Virus record (IMG/VR): IMGVR_UViG_3300035698_007940
Coordinates: 1 to 25,522 of that record
DNA length: 25,522 nucleotides
Source of the DNA: a virus
Reading direction: 5' to 3' (one strand)
In this document: in pieces, positions 22,643 to 25,522 of the stretch
How the letters are laid out: every line of letters starts with the position of its first letter
Numbering within the stretch: the stretch's first letter is position 1
The notes under the pieces: model-generated
Databases searched by the model: none
What the model saw: only the letters and a program-made list of their open reading frames with translations
What the model was told of the DNA's origin: nothing
Translations under genes and position numbers: made by a program

Positions 22643-24192
22643 GGAACGTAATGGAACAAAGTAATCAACAGAGTGTGATCGAGCTCTGAGCTGATGTCTT
22701 GACCGGAAGCTGCATCCGTGGTGAGTGGAAGAGTTACGGCTTGGTCGATTTCTATGCTGAGGCGTCCGTCGCCCAAGGAGATCAAGGGCAGGTCATAGAT
22801 CAGCGCCGTGTTGTCCTTGACGAAACTGACATCGAGTGTCACACTCACGTTGTTACGAACAGCCTGTGTCGCAACAACGCTTGAGAAATAAGCGGTAACC
22901 GAACCAGATACGTTGAACGTACCAGCAGTCACGTCGAAAGCACCCAGAACACCGACAGCCTTGTTGGGCGTGACGTTGTTGTTGATCGCGACGCTTGCTT
23001 CCGTAACGTATGCGAACAAAGCCGCGGAGGCTTCATCGACGTCCGATACGATACCCAAACGAATACGACCAACATCGCTGGAAGTATTGTATTCAGACGC
23101 GGTACGGAAGAGTTGAACGCTGGTTTGTTTCGGGCCGACGACACCAGTCCTCTGAACGTTGTCTGTTGCGATGAAACTAAAGTCAACATTCGCAAGCTCT
23201 GCTTGTGGAACATTGAGCGTAAATTCATTCGGCACAGAACCGATCAAAACTTCGGACTGAATTTGTGACGGGAAGGCATCGTCAGGAGCTCCGAGAGTTC
23301 GTTCGAGATTGTATGTCCGACGAACGATCAGAGCACCTGTTTCGTTACGAAGAACATCACCGAAGAACAACCTGATGGTCTTACCACTGGAAGCCGTTTC
23401 TGCGGTCATTGCGGCATCAGACTTGTCGAAAGTTATACCAGTGGTATCAATCGTACGAATACGCTTGAAGCCATTGTTCACTACCGCTGTGAACGTCTTG
23501 GCTGCTGTATCACCGCCGACATACACCCACTGACCGGGAACAAGATTCAACGTGGTGAAATCAGTGAGAGCGCCCGCTGATTCAAGACGTGGAAGATTGC
23601 CCGAGACGTTGATGATAGCATCGTTCGCTGCAAACTCGAAACCAACGACTTTGACGTCGGCTCCGGCGGGCGGCGAAGATTCCACTGCCAGAGTACCATC
23701 AGCAACTTCTACCGAGGTATCAGTGACAATGGCGGTGACGACGTTCGGGGAATTGTTCGCTTGATTTGCAAAACCACGACCGATGATCAAATTACCGACG
23801 ATGAAACCAGCAGTTGATGCGACCAGATACTCGTCAGGGTTGACGCCGTCAAGAGCGACTTCTGTCACAAGTTCTTCGCCCTGCGGACGAATGCTCGCGA
23901 ACATCACGCCCTGCATGAGATGAGCGAGATTCTCAAACGTGAGATTGTGGTTGAAGCCACCAGTCGCGTTGAGATCTGTCGTAACGCCTTTTCGGCGTTG
24001 ACGAGATGGGTTGATCGGATTTGGAGCAACCGTGACGATCTCGCCGCCGAAGTCGCTGTAACTATTCGGATTCAACCGATACCAAATCGGTGTTCCTGGA
24101 TTTCCGCCTTCACCGGGAAGTAGGCCGAGCTGAGCTTCTTCAGCATAGGCGAGACCGGTGATGTTGGAGTCGATCTTTGGGACCTGTGCCAT
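22630..24192 (-). CDS. Major tail tube protein
   Basis: The 520-residue protein is the likely building block of the tail tube. The N-terminal part has SRQRRKGVTTDLNATGGFNH and FENLAHLMQGVMFASIRP, a pattern typical of phage tube proteins, and the C-terminal third is beta-rich with FTLNVPQAELANVDFSFIAT, then RIRLGIVSDVDEASAALFAY and VTEASVAINNNVTPNKAVGV. It is longer than most tube proteins, so the middle (about residues 110-260) may be an added decoration domain. The ATG at 24192 has AAGGAGG, the strongest Shine-Dalgarno in the window, as expected for an abundant subunit. Its upstream neighbour is the tail terminator and the downstream ones are the chaperones. Confidence 0.9.
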   Translation of the reverse strand: MAQVPKIDSNITGLAYAEEAQLGLLPGEGGNPGTPIWYRLNPNSYSDFGGEIVTVAPNPINPSRQRRKGVTTDLNATGGFNHNLTFENLAHLMQGVMFASIRPQGEELVTEVALDGVNPDEYLVASTAGFIVGNLIIGRGFANQANNSPNVVTAIVTDTSVEVADGTLAVESSPPAGADVKVVGFEFAANDAIINVSGNLPRLESAGALTDFTTLNLVPGQWVYVGGDTAAKTFTAVVNNGFKRIRTIDTTGITFDKSDAAMTAETASSGKTIRLFFGDVLRNETGALIVRRTYNLERTLGAPDDAFPSQIQSEVLIGSVPNEFTLNVPQAELANVDFSFIATDNVQRTGVVGPKQTSVQLFRTASEYNTSSDVGRIRLGIVSDVDEASAALFAYVTEASVAINNNVTPNKAVGVLGAFDVTAGTFNVSGSVTAYFSSVVATQAVRNNVSVTLDVSFVKDNTALIYDLPLISLGDGRLSIEIDQAVTLPLTTDAASGQDISSELDHTLLITLFHYVPDAA

Positions 24193-24204
24193 ATGTGGCC
24201 TCCT

Positions 24205-24621
24205 TTACTTTGTTTCAGAATATTCAAAATCTACGAGCACGTTGGTCATGTAAAAAGTGCCATCACGACCGAGCTCATTGATACGAACGTTACGGAACCA
24301 AACTCCATTGGGTGAAGACGCGCCTTCATATGCGTCAGCCACCACCTTAGCCAAGGCATAGGCATCTGACAAGCCAGAACCTGATGGAGTATGGATAGTG
24401 ACAATCAAAACACCGAATCTTAAAAAGCTTCTATGTCCGCGACCGCCTAAGCTATCTTGCTGTCCCGCCGCATGACGAACAGCGACCTTCGCCCACGGCG
24501 ATTGATCCGTTTCTTTTTGATCTCTAACATCTTCATAAAACAGCTTGTGACCAGTTGGGTCCCATATCGTTTTCAGCTGAGTGAGAACTTCATCGTTCGC
24601 TTGAGCATAAGTCAAACTCAC
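24205..24621 (-). CDS. Tail terminator-like protein
   Basis: A 138-residue protein resembling DUF4128/lambda gpU-type terminators, which cap the tail tube. Evidence is the position immediately before the tube gene, the size, and the layout: an N-terminal helix, SPWAKVAVRHAAGQQDSLGG, an FGVLIVTIHTPSGSGLSDAY strand-turn-helix and a final YMTNVLVDFEYSE strand. It starts with GTG at 24621, overlapping the previous stop by four bases (GTGA), and has GGAG seven bases upstream. Confidence 0.8.
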   Translation of the reverse strand: MSLTYAQANDEVLTQLKTIWDPTGHKLFYEDVRDQKETDQSPWAKVAVRHAAGQQDSLGGRGHRSFLRFGVLIVTIHTPSGSGLSDAYALAKVVADAYEGASSPNGVWFRNVRINELGRDGTFYMTNVLVDFEYSETK

Positions 24622-25016
24622 CTTCTTACTCCAATATAACCGACAAGAGTGGTAGTTGCTGGACGCAAGGACTGAGTGGCTTGAATGCTGTAGTAAACTC
24701 CTTCATCGAGAACTCGCGAGTACTGATGAAGATCATTCTCACCTGCAAACACCACATAGACATATTCTGATAAAGAAATCAATCCATCCAGTATGCTTGC
24801 ATCGCCCAAGGCAGAAAGCCCAAAGACGCGAACAGCGTTCGGCATAAGCTGAACCGCCGGAACAATAAGCTCTGTGTCTGGAGTTGGTTCAGAACCATTC
24901 CAAGGTCTCGCAGGATCGATCGGCGTCTCATTATTGCGAATGAGAGTTATTGACCTACCATTTTGAATGACAAGTTTCTGGGCAGTTGCAGCGAGTTTTA
25001 TATAGTTGATAGACAT
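24618..25016 (-). CDS. Neck / head-closure-like protein
   Basis: A 132-residue beta-rich protein (ITLIRNNETPIDPARPWNGS, TELIVPAVQLMPNAVRVF, YVYVVFAGENDLHQYSRVLD). Size, fold character and the place between a connector and a tail terminator fit a head-closure or stopper protein that seals the head after packaging. No specific motif proves it. The ATG at 25016 overlaps the previous stop (TAATG), and a GGAG lies about ten bases upstream, so coupling probably matters. Confidence 0.7.
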   Translation of the reverse strand: MSINYIKLAATAQKLVIQNGRSITLIRNNETPIDPARPWNGSEPTPDTELIVPAVQLMPNAVRVFGLSALGDASILDGLISLSEYVYVVFAGENDLHQYSRVLDEGVYYSIQATQSLRPATTTLVGYIGVRR

Positions 25017-25522
25017 TACCGAATGACTCCACCACCGGAAGAGATCAAGGAATGAAGCAAGCGATCTGCCGAAGGATATTTCCGGAAAATCTGCATAGCT
25101 GATCCGCCGACATATTCACGCTCAGTTTCAATTGGTCCTACTTTATCGAGGGTGCGAACTATCTGACCACCGGTCGCCTCAACTTCAGGATCAGGCATGA
25201 GAGCTTCGGTCAAAGCTCTCTCAGCATACTCTGCGACAGCTTGCTTGAGAAGCTTTGGAATACCAGTCAGCAGATTTCCCATGCTGGTATAGAGATGGTC
25301 CCTTGGGAATTCCAAGATTTGTTCCGCATCATCACTACCACCTGTCAGAGTAGTATGCTCCCAAATGAGTTGTGGATTGCTCGCGGACGTAGTGATAGGC
25401 GCTGGTAAAACACCCGCAAGCAAAGCCCGCACAATGATGTCTCCAACCCCTGTCAGAGCAGCCCCTGAGACGTCAGGATGCACTATGGTGCCATTGCCCC
25501 CACCCGTACCAGCAATAGCGCC
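25016..25522 (-). CDS. Head-tail connector protein (DnaT-like family), 5' end outside window
   Basis: The last 168 residues are present. The frame is open to base 25522 (upstream it reads GAIAGTGGGNGTIVHPDV), so the start is missing; the GTG at 25483 is an internal codon rather than the start. It contains a C-terminal block typical of phage head-tail adaptors annotated as DnaT-like: VAEYAERALTEALMPDPE, then GGQIVRTLDKVGPIETEREY, ending with YPSADRLLHSLIS. Such proteins join the portal to the neck. Downstream order (closure, terminator, tube) supports this. Confidence 0.8.
   Translation of the reverse strand, partial: GAIAGTGGGNGTIVHPDVSGAALTGVGDIIVRALLAGVLPAPITTSASNPQLIWEHTTLTGGSDDAEQILEFPRDHLYTSMGNLLTGIPKLLKQAVAEYAERALTEALMPDPEVEATGGQIVRTLDKVGPIETEREYVGGSAMQIFRKYPSADRLLHSLISSGGGVIR

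Overview
The window is part of a tailed double-stranded DNA phage genome with a long, non-contractile (siphovirus-type) tail. Every gene I can support lies on the minus strand and is packed head to tail with ATGA, GTGA or TAATG overlaps, so transcription runs from high to low coordinates. Two genes are cut by the window edges. I see no integrase, repressor, tRNA or CRISPR array, so the lifestyle cannot be decided here. Strong AGGAG-type ribosome binding sites and two sigma70-like promoters point to a bacterial host, probably Gram-negative because a spanin pair is encoded. A proteobacterium, possibly marine, is my guess.

In transcription order, the right part (25522 to 10187) is the neck and tail module. 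It holds a head-tail connector (5' end missing), a neck/head-closure protein, a tail terminator, a large major tail tube protein and a tail assembly chaperone pair. The pair is joined by a -1 frameshift at an A AAA AAC heptamer. Then come an HK97 gp10-like minor protein, the tape measure, two host-facing virion proteins (one with a discoidin-like domain), a distal tail protein, a BR0599/DUF2163-type hub with four paired cysteines, and a J-like tail tip protein.

The middle part (10190 to 7889) is a lysis module. It contains an i-spanin/o-spanin pair overlapping out of frame, a coiled-coil membrane protein, an unrecognised membrane-anchored protein and a GH108-type endolysin with a C-terminal membrane segment. 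A 264-base non-coding spacer with repeats and a long inverted repeat follows.

The left part (7624 to 1) is the replication and nucleotide module. It contains an HNH-AP2 endonuclease, an SNF2-type helicase behind a near-consensus promoter, two conserved phage proteins of unknown function and a possible frame-disrupted small gene. It also contains a protein ending in an SSB-type DEIPF tip, a RecD/Dda-type helicase, a class II (B12-dependent) ribonucleotide reductase and the start of one more unknown gene. Together these would supply dNTPs, unwind DNA and protect single strands during phage replication.
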